DNA of 14,065 bases, from assembly GCA_902836505.1 (NCBI GenBank), contig CADFQU010000006.1:1-14065 (forward strand), written 5' to 3'. How positions within the stretch are numbered: position 1 is the first letter of the stretch; each line of letters starts with the position of its first letter. The DNA comes from Streptococcaceae bacterium (GTDB lineage Bacteria > Bacillota > Bacilli > Lactobacillales > Streptococcaceae). The notes below the pieces were generated by a model, which saw only the letters and a program-made list of their open reading frames with translations, had not been told where the DNA came from and did no database searches. This document shows, piece by piece, positions 5,892-14,065 of the stretch. Made by a program: the position numbers and the translations under genes.

Positions 5892-6069
5892 AAGAGAGTG
5901 GGACAGAAATCGGTAATTCGTTAGAATTCGATTTCGTCGTCCCACCTCCGCACAGTTGAGTAGGGCTGTAAAAGCTGATGAAATCAGTGTAGTAGAGCCC
6001 ACTCAACCACTGCGTCTTTCTCAACAATCCAAAAATAATTGAGAGGCTAGGACTTTTGTCCCAGCCTCT
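5892..6069. repeat. 177-bp structured intergenic repeat, copy 2
   Basis: Nearly identical to 5085-5261 and in the same orientation. It starts GAGAGTGGGACAGAAATCG and ends TTTTGTCCCAGCCTCT. It contains three successive inverted repeats. The first is GTGGGAC/GTCCCAC with inner GAAATCG/CGATTTC (5898-5945). The second is CGCA..GTTGAGTAGGGCT paired with AGCCCACTCAAC..TGCG, enclosing a small hairpin (5949-6014). The third is the terminator hairpin (6041-6070). No transposase or coding frame lies inside. It resembles dispersed repeats I recall from streptococcal genomes. It does not match the start of the S. pneumoniae BOX boxA as I remember it. Confidence 0.9.
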
Positions 6070-6070
6070 C
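6031..6070 (-). terminator. Intrinsic terminator downstream of esaA (in repeat copy 2)
   Basis: On the minus strand GAGAGGCTGGGAC and GTCCTAGCCTCTC pair around an AAAA loop with a single A-C mismatch, a stem of about 12 bp. It is followed directly by AATTATTTTT. It lies 65 bp after the esaA stop and should end the esaA transcript. It is the terminal hairpin of the 177-bp repeat element. Confidence 0.75.
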
Positions 6071-6134
6071 GAAATCTAGTTTCTATCGTCTACTACCATT
6101 GATTTAGATGCAATCTTAGACAGCAGAATGACAC

Positions 6135-8879
6135 CTATTCAAAGTGTTCCTCTTCTTCTTTTTCAGCAGCTTCTTCTCTCTTTTGACGAGAATACTCTCT
6201 GATCATCAATCCAGTAGCGATATTTGTTAGAAGCAAAATAACAAGTAGATAGGCCCATATTGGCGTAGTTGACAAGACACTCGATTGATTAGTCTTTTCA
6301 GTTACAATTGGTTTTGCCAAGAAGTTAAGAACTGCTTGGTTATCTGTTCCGTTTGATCGAGCATTTGAAAGTACACCTTGGAAGTTTTTATTAAACTCCG
6401 TGCTCTCTTCAATATTCTTGCTCTGATTCTTAATGAGCGTCTCAGTTTGTTGATGAACTTGCTTCACTTCTTCTTGAACTTTTTTAGACTGTTCTGATAA
6501 AGAGTTAAATTGTGTTTCCATAGAACCGATTACACTTCCATTTGAGTTAATCGTTTCAGAAGTGTTTTTGGTACTTGATGCAAGTCTGGTAACAATATCA
6601 AGCAAACCGTCACTACTTTCATCAGTTGTATAGATTTTATTAGTTGCTAAGCCATCTCCTGAATTTGTTGCAGAAACTTCTATGAGTTCTGGACCATTTT
6701 TCTGCCATTCTTCATATTCTTGTTTTAGCTTAGCACTTGCCGCTTGATACCATTTAGTTAGATCTTCGATACTGGCTGTAAAGTAATTATTTGGAAGTTC
6801 AGCACCTTGAAGTTGCGGAAGGGAATCTATCTGTGCTTGAAGCTGGTTTATCTGCATACTCAACTTAACATATAGGTCAATTCCTGATTTCCGATATTGA
6901 TCAACATCTTTTTGTTGTAATTTATCAGCTACAGAAGCTGCCGAAACATTTCCATACATCTTAGCAACAGAATCACCTGCAGGATTAGCAACATCCACAG
7001 CATAGGACGAGGATGGACTACCATAGATATTTTTAATGGTAGTTGCTGCTGTATCGATTCGGGAAAGTTGCTCAAAAACAGTAGACAAATCGCTCTGAAT
7101 CAAAGCTTCACTACCCTTATTCTTGTCATAGAAGAAGCTGTACTGCATAGGTATCTTCTCACTGCCAACCTGAAGGTCGAACGAGATCGTGTTAAGTCCA
7201 TAATCAGGAGTATACTGGATCTGCAGTTGAATAGAGGTTGGGTTTGAAATAGTCGCTGTATTTGGAACTACCGTAGCTGACTTAGCTCCTTCAACATGAA
7301 CATTTGCAACACTAATTGGAGTAGCGTTGTATTTATTTGTTCCACTTTTCTCAGTTGTTACTTCTGGATAGACATTATCCAATGTCACTGTTTTTGAGTC
7401 AGTTGATGGTAATACATCATTAGCCACTGTTATAAATGTATAACCTGGCATTGACCCTGTAGTCGAACCTTTCACGCTAGCGTACTGTGTCAGTAAGTTT
7501 AATTTAGAATTATATGAAGCGATTTGTGTGTCTGTTAAAGCACCTAGTTCCTTAAGTTTAGTAAATAGACTAGTGTAGTCTGCAGGATTGACACTAATGG
7601 AGGCAATGGTACTATTGACTTGATTGTCATAGTCTCCAGGCAACCGATCTGAACTTGATAAGGTCGAAACTACTTGTTTAGCTAGTGCTTCTCTTACACT
7701 TTTTGTATCTACTCCAGCACTGACAGCTTTCGTAATATCAGACTCATTATCTCCCAAAGTAGAGGTGTCTACAATAGTTCCATCAAAGTAGTTCTGAGCA
7801 ATCTGCGTACGAGAACCCTCTAGAGACGTCTTTAACGCTGTTAATTCTGTCTGAGTTTGAGTAACTTGCGTTTGGAAACCAGTAATTCTTTGATTGTAGT
7901 TATCAATACGCTGAGATAATTGTACTAAATAAGATGGTGGGATATTTGGATCCGTCGGCATCTCAGTATTTCCAAAAATATTTAAAGAATCATTTGTACT
8001 ATTGTATAAGTTTTGATACAAATTGTTGTCTTTGTCATACTGATTCTTGGAAGAATTGCCTGCAACTTGGGCATTATGATTAGCAACTTGTGATTGCACT
8101 GCTTTATATTTTGAAATCGAATCAGTCTGACCTAGCAGAGATTCTGCATTAGCTTTTAATAGATCCGTAGTTGAGGTTTTGAAATTTAATACAGACTGTT
8201 CGAAAGACCTGTTAGAGGATTGAACACTCTCCGCAATCGAAGGGATCGTATCTAAGGATTTTATACTTTGATCAGCCGGCTGTAAGATTGAAGTAGTCAA
8301 AGAATTATAGATATTTGACTCATCGCCAACAATGGTATTCATCTGAATTTTAGCATCATCAAGATTATTAACGACACTTGTAAAGTACAAGCGAATGGTT
8401 TCCTGGTTTAAGCTGTTAACGTATTCTCCTACTTGCTGAGCCATTTCAAGCGACTGTTCTTTTTTGACAGATTCTTTTACTTTATAGGTGATTTTAGCCT
8501 TTTCAGGATTAAAACTAGACAGCTGTAAGACATTATGTGAAAAGTCTTTTGGAATATAAATAATTGCCTCTAGTGAATTATCTTTGTATTGACTTTCCGC
8601 TTGGTCCCTAGACATGACTTTCCAACTAGTTTTTCCACTTTCATCTTTTGCTAACAATTTTGTAAAATCTTCACCAAAATTGTAGGAAACATTGTTTAGT
8701 TGATCCCCTTCGTCCTGGTTTACAATCCCAATACGAAGGTGTGTCTTTTCCTTACTTCCAAGGACAAATGAAAGTTTATCTGACTGCGCCATATAGGCAA
8801 GAATAGCAACCGTCATCACCAAACATAAAATAATCAACCCTTTTCCAAGTAAGTATTTTTTAATTTTATTCATACTCAT
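6135..8879 (-). CDS. esaA: EsaA/YueB-like T7SSb membrane protein
   Basis: A 914-aa membrane protein with the layout of EsaA/YueB in the YhgE/Pip superfamily. It has one N-terminal span (about residues 8-29), a very large extracytoplasmic region, a C-terminal span (about 873-892) and a short acidic cytoplasmic tail (EEAAEKEEEEHFE). Just after the first span it has RIGIVNQDEGD, the typical start of the ectodomain in this family. The ectodomain has long Gln/Ser/Asn-rich helical stretches that look coiled-coil (about 200-360 and 640-860) around a beta-rich centre (about 500-600). In B. subtilis, YueB is the phage SPP1 receptor and a T7SS subunit, and EsaA dimers project through the wall. The length is slightly below S. 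aureus EsaA and B. subtilis YueB (about 1000 aa). An AGGAG site lies 12 nt before the chosen ATG, rather far; a second ATG two codons on is possible. The gene follows essC after 145 bp with its own promoter. Confidence 0.88.
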   Translation of the reverse strand: MSMNKIKKYLLGKGLIILCLVMTVAILAYMAQSDKLSFVLGSKEKTHLRIGIVNQDEGDQLNNVSYNFGEDFTKLLAKDESGKTSWKVMSRDQAESQYKDNSLEAIIYIPKDFSHNVLQLSSFNPEKAKITYKVKESVKKEQSLEMAQQVGEYVNSLNQETIRLYFTSVVNNLDDAKIQMNTIVGDESNIYNSLTTSILQPADQSIKSLDTIPSIAESVQSSNRSFEQSVLNFKTSTTDLLKANAESLLGQTDSISKYKAVQSQVANHNAQVAGNSSKNQYDKDNNLYQNLYNSTNDSLNIFGNTEMPTDPNIPPSYLVQLSQRIDNYNQRITGFQTQVTQTQTELTALKTSLEGSRTQIAQNYFDGTIVDTSTLGDNESDITKAVSAGVDTKSVREALAKQVVSTLSSSDRLPGDYDNQVNSTIASISVNPADYTSLFTKLKELGALTDTQIASYNSKLNLLTQYASVKGSTTGSMPGYTFITVANDVLPSTDSKTVTLDNVYPEVTTEKSGTNKYNATPISVANVHVEGAKSATVVPNTATISNPTSIQLQIQYTPDYGLNTISFDLQVGSEKIPMQYSFFYDKNKGSEALIQSDLSTVFEQLSRIDTAATTIKNIYGSPSSSYAVDVANPAGDSVAKMYGNVSAASVADKLQQKDVDQYRKSGIDLYVKLSMQINQLQAQIDSLPQLQGAELPNNYFTASIEDLTKWYQAASAKLKQEYEEWQKNGPELIEVSATNSGDGLATNKIYTTDESSDGLLDIVTRLASSTKNTSETINSNGSVIGSMETQFNSLSEQSKKVQEEVKQVHQQTETLIKNQSKNIEESTEFNKNFQGVLSNARSNGTDNQAVLNFLAKPIVTEKTNQSSVLSTTPIWAYLLVILLLTNIATGLMIREYSRQKREEAAEKEEEEHFE

Positions 8880-8948
8880 TATGGTTTTTTTCTCCTAAAA
8901 TGATTTTACCTTTTCATCAAAAAATATAAATGATGCCCTTCCCCACAA

Positions 8949-8975
8949 GCAGTAGAAACAAAATCGCTTGTAGAG
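8949..8975 (-). repeat. Inverted repeat in the esaA leader
   Basis: ACAAGC and GCTTGT form a perfect 6-bp inverted repeat around a 15-nt loop, just downstream of the predicted esaA transcription start. A second pairing in the same place, AGAAAC with GTTTCT, would compete with it. This could be a leader hairpin or a protein-binding site. It may also be chance in AT-rich DNA. Confidence 0.3.
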
Positions 8976-8983
8976 TTTCTTCT

Positions 8984-8989
8984 ATTATA
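8984..8989 (-). promoter_or_regulatory. Extended -10 promoter of esaA
   Basis: On the minus strand the sequence reads TGTGTTATAAT, a full match to the Gram-positive extended -10 pattern TRTGnTATAAT, with TATAAT at 8984-8989. No good -35 lies at 17 bp (a TTTCCA sits 19 bp away), which is common for extended -10 promoters. Transcription would start near 8977 and leave a leader of roughly 100 nt before esaA. esaA could then be expressed separately from essB-essC. Read-through from essC is not excluded because no terminator is seen in this gap. Confidence 0.6.
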
Positions 8990-9024
8990 ACACATTCAGA
9001 AAATCTTATGGAAACTTTCTGTAT

Positions 9025-12000
9025 CTACTTATCTTGTGGTATTCTTAGACGATACACATCCCTACCAATGAATAGCTGAGTCTCATTGAGTTCCACCAAT
9101 GGCTCATTGTATTTAGTACGACCAGGAACCACTTTTTGCTCATTAAAGGTGGTACCAAAAGTTCCCATTGGGACATTTTGTCGTAATCTCTTGAAGAATG
9201 GTGTGAATTTAGTAACGATACCACTTTGGTAACCATGGAAAATCAAATGAATGTTTACCGCTGATGATTTTGTAAATAAAGTATTGACATCTTTATCCGT
9301 CAGCATAATCTTATCGCCGGTTAAGTTAATATCAGGCAGATAAACAAACATCGGTTGTTCTCTACGCATACCTGATTGAATAATTCCTAATAGCTCATTA
9401 AGGAATTGACCCATCGTAGCTTCCTCAATGATAGTATCAAAGTAGTCATTCATTCCGCTAAATCGTCCGTCAGTGTCTACCACTACGCGATTGACTTTCC
9501 CAGAAAAGGCTGAAAAAGCAGATAATAGTGTCCGTTCCAGACTATACGTTTGAGAAGGTGTATCATCCATCAACAGGATAAAGTCATAATTCATTGGTTC
9601 GATCGAGCGAATCAATGTTGTTTCTTTATCATAACCAATTGGAATATTGAATAATTGACGTTCATTGTGAACAGCAGGATCATCTTCAAATGTTTCAAAT
9701 GTGATTTCATTTGCAAGCATCGGAACAGCTTCTGGTCGAGGTCCATCCCATGCTTGATCCATTGATTCAATAGCTGTCTCCAGACTTTGCAATCGTTCAA
9801 GATTTGAACCACCCTCAGTTGCAAGATAAACTTGGAATCGAATTGGTTCATCAAATCGAATCTGACCACGACCTGGGATTACTTGATCAGCAAGAGCATC
9901 GAAGCCGATCAGATCTTTCTTGGAATCCTTATCTACCAAGTATAAGACAAATTGAGTAGCAAAGTTGCTTCGCATACTTAACTTCATAGTCGTATTCCGA
10001 AGGACTGTGACAATCAAATAAATTCCTAAGCTTGCCCCTTCTCGAAGCACCTGATGGAAAGCTGACTCAATAGAACTTTCCAAAGGATGATCACGAACGG
10101 TGTCATATGAATCTACAATATTTAAAATAAATGGTAAAGACTGACCAGTTTTTTGCTCATACTGTTCAATGGAAGTGACTCCATATTCAGCCAATAGATC
10201 TCGACGCTTTTGGATTTCCTTCTGTAAAGTCTTCAAGAACTTCAATAATTTTTCTGAATCATCTAAATTGACGATGTCCGCCACATGTGGCAATCCTTTC
10301 AACGGGAATAGCCCGTTGGTTCCAAAATCAAATAAATTGAAATGCATCTGAGCTGGACTATTCAATCGAGCGAAGTTCATGACTAGCGTTTGAAGCGCTT
10401 GAGACTTACCAAATCCTGGCGAAGCATAAATGATACTATGGCTGAATTCTTCAAGATCAAACTCTAACACATGTTGCGCTTGCTCTGAAGGGACATCCAT
10501 TAAAGCAAAAGGAGCCTTATGGAGTTTACGTTCTGACCATTTTGGAACTAAAAGCGGTGAAGTAATCTCATCTTTAAGAGGAGGTAACCACGGTTTTGTT
10601 GGCATACGGAGGTCGATACTCTTGGCATATTGTGCTATATACTCAACAACTGCATCAAGTTCTGTTTCGTCAGCGTTAGGATCAATACTTACAGCTTCTT
10701 CTTCTAAATAAGAGAGATCTGTCGTTGCAAGTTCATATTGTCCTAGCTCATTAATCAACCAAATACGATTATCAACTTCTTCGGTTCGTGATTTTACTGT
10801 AGGTGCATAGCGCGCACCACTCCAAGCTGATTGGAATAGCTCATAAATTTCGTTATTGCCGACTTGTAAATAGGCACGACCTGGTTGAGTAATACTTGCA
10901 GCATCTGGAGTCTTGATAATTTCATTTGAATCAGCTTTTTCCGCAACTTTCAATGCCAATTTAAAACGAGAGTTAGACCAGATCTGATCATTAACAACTC
11001 CAGATGGTTTTTGAGTAGCGAGAATCAAATGAATTCCCAAAGAACGTCCAATACGTGCCGCTGATACCAGCTCTGTCATGAATTCCGGTTCATTTTGCTT
11101 TAACTCAGCAAATTCATCCGAGATCAAGAATAGATGAGGCAGGGGCTCTGTAGGGTAGTCTCCCTCAGCTCCTGAACGTCCCTCTTTGTATAATTTGGTA
11201 TAGCCATTAATATGGTTAACTCCATATCTTCCAAATAGACGTTGACGTTTTTGCAACTCAGCTCTAATTGAAGCTAGGGCACGTTGAATTCCTGCTCCAT
11301 CTAAGTTCGTGATGACACCCAATAGATGTGGTAAATCTTTAAATAAGTTTGCCATCCCTCCACCCTTAAAGTCGATTGGAAGGAAGCCAATATCTTCTGG
11401 ACTAAAATTCAATGCTAACGACAGCATATAAGACTGTAGAATTTCAGACTTACCTGATCCTGTAGTACCCGCCACAAGACCATGAGGCCCATGAGCACGT
11501 TCGTGTAAGTTTAACTGAACAATATCGTCCTTACCACGCACTCCAAGTGGAACTGCCAAGCTCTTCGATGTATCGCCATGGACCCATCGATTGGCAATAT
11601 TCAAGTCATCAACATGTTCTACATTATAAAGCTCTAAGAAAGTAATTGCATCAGGGAGAGCATTCTTCTGCGTCTCCTCATGAATAAGGTTACTTAGATG
11701 ACGGATAGCTGGCTCATAATCAATATTCATAGGGTAGGGAGTAAAATCTTGATTGACATATAGCCCCCTGTTATTGATTAATGTAGCGGTATCTCTATTT
11801 TTCAAATCAATCAGTGTGGTAACCGTCTCCGGTAATTGACGTCGACTTTCTTTAACCCAAATAACTGTCACCCCAAAGGAAGCCAAGTCCGGTCTTGAAA
11901 GGCTCTCATTAATCGCATGTCCAGATAACAATCGATCATCTGAAATGACAATTACGATCTGAGGCAAAAAGGTCCTCTTCTTTTGGTCAGTTTCTTGAAA

Positions 12001-13464
12001 ACGAGATTGCAATACCTGATACAGACTTGTCAGCACAGCGTCCTTTGTCCGATCATCATGAACAAATCCACGAACATTAATCATTGGTAATAGAAAATGA
12101 GGTAAAAATCTCCATTTCTTCCAAATTTGATCATAATCTTCTTGGGAGCTCAAATTAACAAAGATCACATCATGATAAGAGTGAAAAGCAGCAATCTGCA
12201 ACAAAATTTGCTGAATGAACAACTGCCCCATATCGTGTTTAGCCACAAGTCCGACAATATTTTCAGCCAGTGTAGTGGTGACAGGAACTCCCTTTTGTTT
12301 CTCATAGGTCTTTAATAAATCTTGAGAAAATATAGTTAATTTATCTTTGGTTAAATAGTCCGTTTGATAATCAATTTGAAGCTGACTATCCATCTCACCC
12401 AATCCTAGTGAAACCGTCATGAAATCTTCATTGAAAGGCAAGCGTTCATAAAGACGTTCATCGTAATGCTTGATCATTTCAATCAACGTTTCTATATTCG
12501 GTTGCTGATAAAAAAGGATTTTCTTCTCTTCTGCATAGTGTTTTTGCAGAGTAGATACTTGCTTCAATAAGTACGACTCATAATCTTCAACTCTTGAAAT
12601 CTTCTTTTGTTTGTACTCTTTCTTATCAGAAAAATAGCTTGTAATGGAGAAAGCCGCGGTAAGGATACTCATCCCCCCCATGCTCAGCATCATAATAGCA
12701 TTTCTTCCCATTAAAACGACTACTAATCCAGAAAGAGCTACCATCCCAATAGGAGGAACGATTGCTCGCCAAATCGCATTTTTGGGTTTTGTCGGTGGAT
12801 TCTTGGGCTTTTCAATTCTCTGCTTCTTATCGTAGATAGTAGGTAGCACACGAGGACTCCGCCGATAAACTGGGAAATTGGCAGGATAGATAGATCTTTT
12901 AGCTTTTAATAATACGGTTTGGCTGTTAAAATGTGGTTTTTCCACAAATGAAGAAATTTTCCACTGATCCTCTAAAAACTCTACAAGGTAGTTCTCAACA
13001 AAAAGACTATCCCCTTGTTTAAAATCAGCAATCACATCAGCAGTACCCAATTGGTCATTTAGGTAGAAAACATTACCATTTGGATAGACGTACACTTTAC
13101 CGTTGGAAAATAGGACATAGGTATTTGATTGAATTTTGAGGTCTGACTCCTTCTCTTTTGAGATAACAAAATCCTCAGCCGGAGGCGACATATAACTGAC
13201 AAAAATATTCTGCCCTTCGTCCAGTACATAGACCGTCTTCGTTCCAATGATATTTTTCCCCGTAGCCAACTCCTGTCCATTAGAGTATATCTTACCATTC
13301 TCTACGTTGAAAGAAAGTCCTTGGTCCTCAGCACTGTCTCCCTCTGTAAAAGTGAGCAAAGAAAATCTATCACCAAATATAACTACTTTGATTTGATCCA
13401 ACATACCACTATCTGTCGGATCCTTTTCTGTATTGTTAAATAATTTATTATTTTCCCTACTCAT
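9025..13464 (-). CDS. essC: EssC, FtsK/SpoIIIE-type motor ATPase of T7SSb
   Basis: EssC is the membrane-anchored ATPase that powers and selects T7SSb substrates; 1479 aa is the usual length. Residues 1 to about 190 are beta-rich, as in the tandem FHA-like N-terminal domains of EssC. Two close membrane spans follow at about 234-252 and 256-278. The C-terminal half holds three FtsK/SpoIIIE-like domains. D1 has an intact Walker A (GTTGSGKS, 666-673) and Walker B (LFLISDE, D783-E784). D2 has a Walker A (ASPGFGKS, 1014-1021), but its Walker B-like strand ends IVDS (D1118-S1119) instead of DE. D3 has no P-loop: the equivalent place reads MDDTPSQTYS (about 1299-1308). This graded degeneration toward the C-terminus is typical of EssC-family proteins. 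The ATG at 13462-13464 overlaps the essB stop by 8 nt; no strong ribosome site is seen, which suits translational coupling. The C-terminal tail after D3 is the part that varies between EssC subtypes. Confidence 0.97.
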   Translation of the reverse strand: MSRENNKLFNNTEKDPTDSGMLDQIKVVIFGDRFSLLTFTEGDSAEDQGLSFNVENGKIYSNGQELATGKNIIGTKTVYVLDEGQNIFVSYMSPPAEDFVISKEKESDLKIQSNTYVLFSNGKVYVYPNGNVFYLNDQLGTADVIADFKQGDSLFVENYLVEFLEDQWKISSFVEKPHFNSQTVLLKAKRSIYPANFPVYRRSPRVLPTIYDKKQRIEKPKNPPTKPKNAIWRAIVPPIGMVALSGLVVVLMGRNAIMMLSMGGMSILTAAFSITSYFSDKKEYKQKKISRVEDYESYLLKQVSTLQKHYAEEKKILFYQQPNIETLIEMIKHYDERLYERLPFNEDFMTVSLGLGEMDSQLQIDYQTDYLTKDKLTIFSQDLLKTYEKQKGVPVTTTLAENIVGLVAKHDMGQLFIQQILLQIAAFHSYHDVIFVNLSSQEDYDQIWKKWRFLPHFLLPMINVRGFVHDDRTKDAVLTSLYQVLQSRFQETDQKKRTFLPQIVIVISDDRLLSGHAINESLSRPDLASFGVTVIWVKESRRQLPETVTTLIDLKNRDTATLINNRGLYVNQDFTPYPMNIDYEPAIRHLSNLIHEETQKNALPDAITFLELYNVEHVDDLNIANRWVHGDTSKSLAVPLGVRGKDDIVQLNLHERAHGPHGLVAGTTGSGKSEILQSYMLSLALNFSPEDIGFLPIDFKGGGMANLFKDLPHLLGVITNLDGAGIQRALASIRAELQKRQRLFGRYGVNHINGYTKLYKEGRSGAEGDYPTEPLPHLFLISDEFAELKQNEPEFMTELVSAARIGRSLGIHLILATQKPSGVVNDQIWSNSRFKLALKVAEKADSNEIIKTPDAASITQPGRAYLQVGNNEIYELFQSAWSGARYAPTVKSRTEEVDNRIWLINELGQYELATTDLSYLEEEAVSIDPNADETELDAVVEYIAQYAKSIDLRMPTKPWLPPLKDEITSPLLVPKWSERKLHKAPFALMDVPSEQAQHVLEFDLEEFSHSIIYASPGFGKSQALQTLVMNFARLNSPAQMHFNLFDFGTNGLFPLKGLPHVADIVNLDDSEKLLKFLKTLQKEIQKRRDLLAEYGVTSIEQYEQKTGQSLPFILNIVDSYDTVRDHPLESSIESAFHQVLREGASLGIYLIVTVLRNTTMKLSMRSNFATQFVLYLVDKDSKKDLIGFDALADQVIPGRGQIRFDEPIRFQVYLATEGGSNLERLQSLETAIESMDQAWDGPRPEAVPMLANEITFETFEDDPAVHNERQLFNIPIGYDKETTLIRSIEPMNYDFILLMDDTPSQTYSLERTLLSAFSAFSGKVNRVVVDTDGRFSGMNDYFDTIIEEATMGQFLNELLGIIQSGMRREQPMFVYLPDINLTGDKIMLTDKDVNTLFTKSSAVNIHLIFHGYQSGIVTKFTPFFKRLRQNVPMGTFGTTFNEQKVVPGRTKYNEPLVELNETQLFIGRDVYRLRIPQDK

Positions 13465-14065
13465 CTTTTTCGTTACCCACTTTTACCCCTAGTTTTTTAG
13501 AGAGCTCTTCAATTTCCTTACGATATTCACTCAATTTCTTTTGTTTGTCCGCACCCTTCATGTTTTTATCTTCACGGGTCTGTTCATACAAATTCGTATA
13601 GGCATGGAGGGTCAACTGATCATCTCCAATATTCTGAGCTAGATCGAGAGATTTTTTATAGTCTCCCCTTCCCAGATAGATCCAATAATCTAACAGATTC
13701 TCTTCGCTAGATGGAGTAATTGTATTTAAAACACTTGATTTCTGCTCTTCAGATAAGTCATCTAAGTGAACGTAGGAAGAGGCTAAAACATATTTCGCTT
13801 CCTTCCCTAAGCGATTCACCTTAAATTCTTGTAATTCATCAGCCACATCATCATAGTGTTTAGAGATAAACTGACTCTGTGCACTGACAGTTGCTTTCTG
13901 AACAGGAATAGACCAAAAATAAAAATATGCTGCGAAAGCGCCTAACGTAATCGTCGCCACAGAAAAAATCCCCATCCCAATGGAAAAAATGCGCCAATTT
14001 CTTTTTGAGACTACGATCTTCGTCTTCTTTTCTTCTTGATAGGCCTTGTCATATGCTTCATTGAT
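13457..14065 (-). CDS. essB: EssB, T7SSb membrane component (5'-truncated by window edge)
   Basis: EssB/YukC is a bitopic membrane protein of the T7SSb core: a cytoplasmic pseudokinase-like domain, one membrane span, and an extracytoplasmic helical (TPR-like) domain. The last 202 codons are visible; the frame stays open to the window edge, so the cytoplasmic domain lies outside. The visible part starts with a short charged cytoplasmic stretch (KAYQEEKKTK), then a hydrophobic span at about visible residues 25-49 (from WRIFSIGMG to YFYFW), then a mainly helical domain with paired-helix character (LLDYWIYLGRGDYKKSLDLA), then a charged tail ending NEKDE. An internal ATG at 13975 is not the real start, because the frame continues upstream without a stop and the span would be cut. 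The stop overlaps the essC start by 8 nt (ATGAGTAG), which indicates one operon and probable translational coupling. Identification rests on topology, the C-terminal sequence and the position next to essC. Confidence 0.9.
   Translation of the reverse strand: MNEAYDKAYQEEKKTKIVVSKRNWRIFSIGMGIFSVATITLGAFAAYFYFWSIPVQKATVSAQSQFISKHYDDVADELQEFKVNRLGKEAKYVLASSYVHLDDLSEEQKSSVLNTITPSSEENLLDYWIYLGRGDYKKSLDLAQNIGDDQLTLHAYTNLYEQTREDKNMKGADKQKKLSEYRKEIEELSKKLGVKVGNEKDE

Noticed and set aside
10169..10711. Plus-strand open frames inside essC (60 and 93 codons)
   Set aside because: They are antisense to a region of essC that is clearly coding (D2 and the linker before it), with low-complexity composition and no family resemblance.
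1..14065. CRISPR arrays, tRNA or rRNA genes, insertion sequences
   Set aside because: No regularly spaced repeats, no tRNA/rRNA-like sequence and no transposase frame were seen on either strand.

Overview
The window looks like a piece of a Streptococcus chromosome. It is AT-rich, every convincing gene is on the minus strand, start sites carry AGGAGG-type ribosome binding sites, and promoters are of the extended -10 (TGnTATAAT) type. Two copies of a roughly 177-bp intergenic repeat resemble repeats I associate with Streptococcus suis and relatives; the genus is fairly safe, the species is a guess from memory. The locus is a type VIIb secretion system (T7SSb, ESX-like) and its downstream accessory region.

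Read in the direction of transcription (right to left), the window opens inside essB (13457-14065, 5' end outside the window). essB overlaps essC (9025-13464, the FtsK/SpoIIIE-type motor ATPase) by 8 nt. After a 145-bp gap with its own extended -10 promoter comes esaA/yueB-like (6135-8879), a large bitopic membrane protein. The order essB-essC-esaA resembles Bacillus subtilis yukC-yukBA-yueB rather than the esxA-esaA-essA-esaB-essB-essC order of Staphylococcus aureus and Group B Streptococcus. esxA, esaB and essA are not in the window.

Downstream of esaA is an accessory region of eight small genes. A single-span membrane protein (5317-5871) sits between the two direct repeats; each repeat carries a hairpin plus U-tract that can act as a terminator for the gene before it. 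Next is a unit with its own promoter (-10 at 5042-5047) and a leader of about 110 nt containing a 17-codon ORF. It encodes a small lipoprotein (4518-4922) and a four-span membrane protein (3748-4494). After a 256-bp gap come a six-span membrane protein (2751-3491), two tandem paralogous single-span proteins sharing a WNLGC motif (2168-2656 and 1517-2023), and a soluble DUF6985-like protein (938-1417), followed by a terminator. The last gene (236-775) has its own promoter and terminator and encodes a GAD-like/DUF1851 protein of the Tdi1 immunity family.

Working interpretation: essB, essC and esaA build the secretion machine. The downstream genes look like a run of immunity or accessory proteins, soluble for cytoplasmic toxins and membrane-bound or lipoprotein for envelope-targeting toxins. 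No LXG/WXG100 toxin or small Esx-like partner is seen among them, so they may be orphan immunity genes. This functional reading is inference except for the recognised families.
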